DNA of 64,000 nucleotides from NCBI GenBank assembly GCA_003290165.1, contig QNQO01000196.1, positions 186,001 to 250,000 of the forward strand, written 5' to 3'. Made by a program: the position numbers and the translations under genes. The notes below the pieces were generated by a model. That model was not told where the DNA came from, made no database searches, and saw only the letters and a list, made by a program, of their open reading frames with translations. Below, piece by piece: positions 62,533-64,000 of this stretch; positions within the stretch are counted from its first letter, which is position 1, and every line of letters begins with the position of its first letter. Origin of the DNA: Berberis thunbergii (lineage: Eukaryota; Streptophyta; Magnoliopsida; Ranunculales; Berberidaceae).

Positions 62533-63918
62533 CTATCTACATAACTCATGTTTCTCTTTAGGAACCACTTTTGTCATCATGTCAGAAAGATTTTTGCTAG
62601 TGTGAATCTTCCCAAGTTGGAAACAATTCTTTTCAAGCACATCACATATCCAGTGGTAACAAGTATCAATATGCTTGGTACGCCCATGACATGTGGCATT
62701 CTTGCTCAGCTCTATGGCACTCTGTCTGTCACAATGCACAACATATTTATTTTGATTCACACCCAATTCCTTGAGTAATTTTTTCAACCATAGTATTTTT
62801 TTCCCTGCTTCAATAATGGCAATGTATTCGACTTCAATCGTTGACAAGGCAACACACTTTTGCAATCTAGACTGCCAAGATACAACTCCCTCTGCAAAAG
62901 TGAAAACATTATCTGAATTACACCTCTTCTTGTCAAGATCACCTGCCATATCTGCATCTGTGAACCCTTCCAATACGGCTCCTGAATTACCAAAGCATAA
63001 ACAAAGTTTTGAAGTACCCTTCAAGTACCTTAGAATCCATATAATTGCATCCCAATATTCTTTTCCTGGATTATCAAGATACTGACTCACAACGCCAACT
63101 GCTTGAGCAATATTAGGTATTGTACAAACCATCGCATACATCAAACACCCTACAACAGAGGAGTATGGGATACATGTCATCTCCTTCTTCTCTTTCTCAA
63201 TCTTAGGAGACAACTTGACACTTAACTTGAAGTGATTATCATGTGGAGTGCTCACGAGTTTAGCATCATTCATGTTGAACCTTTCAAGCATCCGTTCAAC
63301 ATATTTTTCTTGTGACAACCACAACTTCTTAGTTTTTCTGTCACGTACAATCTTCATTCCCAAAATGTATTGAGCTGACCCCAAGTCTTTCATATCAAAA
63401 GACATAAACAAATCTTTCTTTAACTTGCCAATCATATCAACATTTTTCCAACAATTAGCATATCATCAAGATAAATAAAGAGAATAATGAAGCTACTGGG
63501 TGAAAATATCTGACATAAACACAATGATCTAAAAGTGTTTTCTTGCACCCATGACCCACCATAAATGAGTCAAACTTCTTATACCACTGTCTTGGAGCTT
63601 GTTTCTACCCATAAAGAGTTTTCTTCAATTTGCAGACCATACGTTCTTTCCCTTTCATTTCAAAACCCTCTGGTTGTGCCATTTAAATTCCTTCATGCAA
63701 GTCTCCATGAAGAACATAGTTTTAATATCTAATTGCTCAATCTCAAAATCCAAGCTAGCTGCAAGACTCAACACTAGTCTAATAAAGGCCATCTTCACAA
63801 CTGTTAAGAATATCTCATCAAAGTCTATCCCATTATTTTGCGCAAAGCCTTTCACCACTAACCGAGCTTTGTGTTTCACATTTTTCCAATCACCATCCTT
63901 TTTAGCTTGTACATTCAT
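62533..63918 (-). pseudogene. Copia reverse transcriptase and RNase H
   Basis: 63918-63655 reads KARLVVKGFAQNNGIDFDE and EIEQLDIKTMFF, the fingers-palm start of reverse transcriptase. The catalytic box, YLDDMLIVG, lies near 63470 after frame breaks. 63435-62533 is open for 300 residues. It includes FDMKDLGSAQYILGMKIVRD, IPYSSVVGCLMYAM, the RNase H blocks GFTDADMAGDLDKKR and VVSWQSRLQKCVALSTIEVE, and GRTKHIDTCYHWI. Frameshifts near 63650 and 63440 make it non-functional. Confidence 0.88.
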
Positions 63919-64000
63919 TTTTTCTTCAAAAGTTTTCTACCTTTTGGAATCTCAACTAACTTATAAGTATCATTCTTATGCAAGGAACTCATCTCGTCTT

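Larger units (their letters stand above)
61884..64000 (-). mobile_element. 3' part of a Ty1/copia element leaving the window
   Basis: The 3' LTR (61884-62469), polypurine tract and reverse transcriptase/RNase H sequence read minus-ward. The 5' half, with gag, protease and integrase, must lie beyond 64000. The RNase H and reverse transcriptase sequences resemble Tork/Tnt1-type elements and are clearly unlike the copia in CYP90B1. Confidence 0.88.

Overview
This window is nuclear DNA of a flowering plant, most likely a eudicot. It is AT-rich, has intron-split genes, and is dominated by plant transposable-element families: Ty3 Athila and Tat, Ty1/copia, TRIM, TR-GAG-like, L1-type LINE, SINE, hAT, CACTA, Tourist, Mutator-like and possible Helitron. 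I cannot name the species. Only one host gene looks intact: a CYP90B-type cytochrome P450 (DWF4, brassinosteroid C-22 hydroxylase) on the minus strand, 36316-43064. Its eight exons join in frame to 492 residues.

Layout. 1-14299: a decayed Athila-type element on the plus strand. Its 5' LTR is cut by the window edge and its 3' LTR is 13422-14299. Three insertions interrupt it: an inverted Tat gag-protease fragment (about 2338-3690), a gag-only LTR element (4171-5692) and a 1036-bp hAT element with a perfect 8-bp target duplication (8658-9693). 15618-24252: a Tat-type element on the minus strand with two RNase H domains and a decayed antisense ORF at 16463-18658. 24834-25155: a Mutator-like MITE. 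25888-30390: a degraded LINE (minus strand) split by a second, ORF1-only LINE (27097-29020) and by an intact TRIM (26463-27021).

30782-34991: a pair of about 600-bp inverted repeats, 3 kb apart, enclosing fragments of two unrelated host genes. These are a DCD-domain protein (plus) and an IAA-amino-acid hydrolase (minus, holding a CACTA MITE in an intron). 36316-43064: the CYP90B gene. Its 4.7-kb last intron holds a Tourist-like MITE that itself carries a complete-ended but internally deleted copia element, plus a SINE. 43065-61883: mostly intergenic. It holds a second CACTA MITE, a solo Tat LTR (47627-48091), a tandem array with Helitron-like ends (48239-49102), an hAT-like MITE, a minus-strand Athila remnant lacking most of pol (about 52190 to 58000), an eroded hAT relic and a second SINE. 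61884-64000: the 3' half of another minus-strand copia element that leaves the window.

None of the retroelements looks autonomous. All reverse transcriptases are broken by frameshifts or stops, and two have altered catalytic motifs. Target duplications or terminal repeats let the order of several insertions be read directly.
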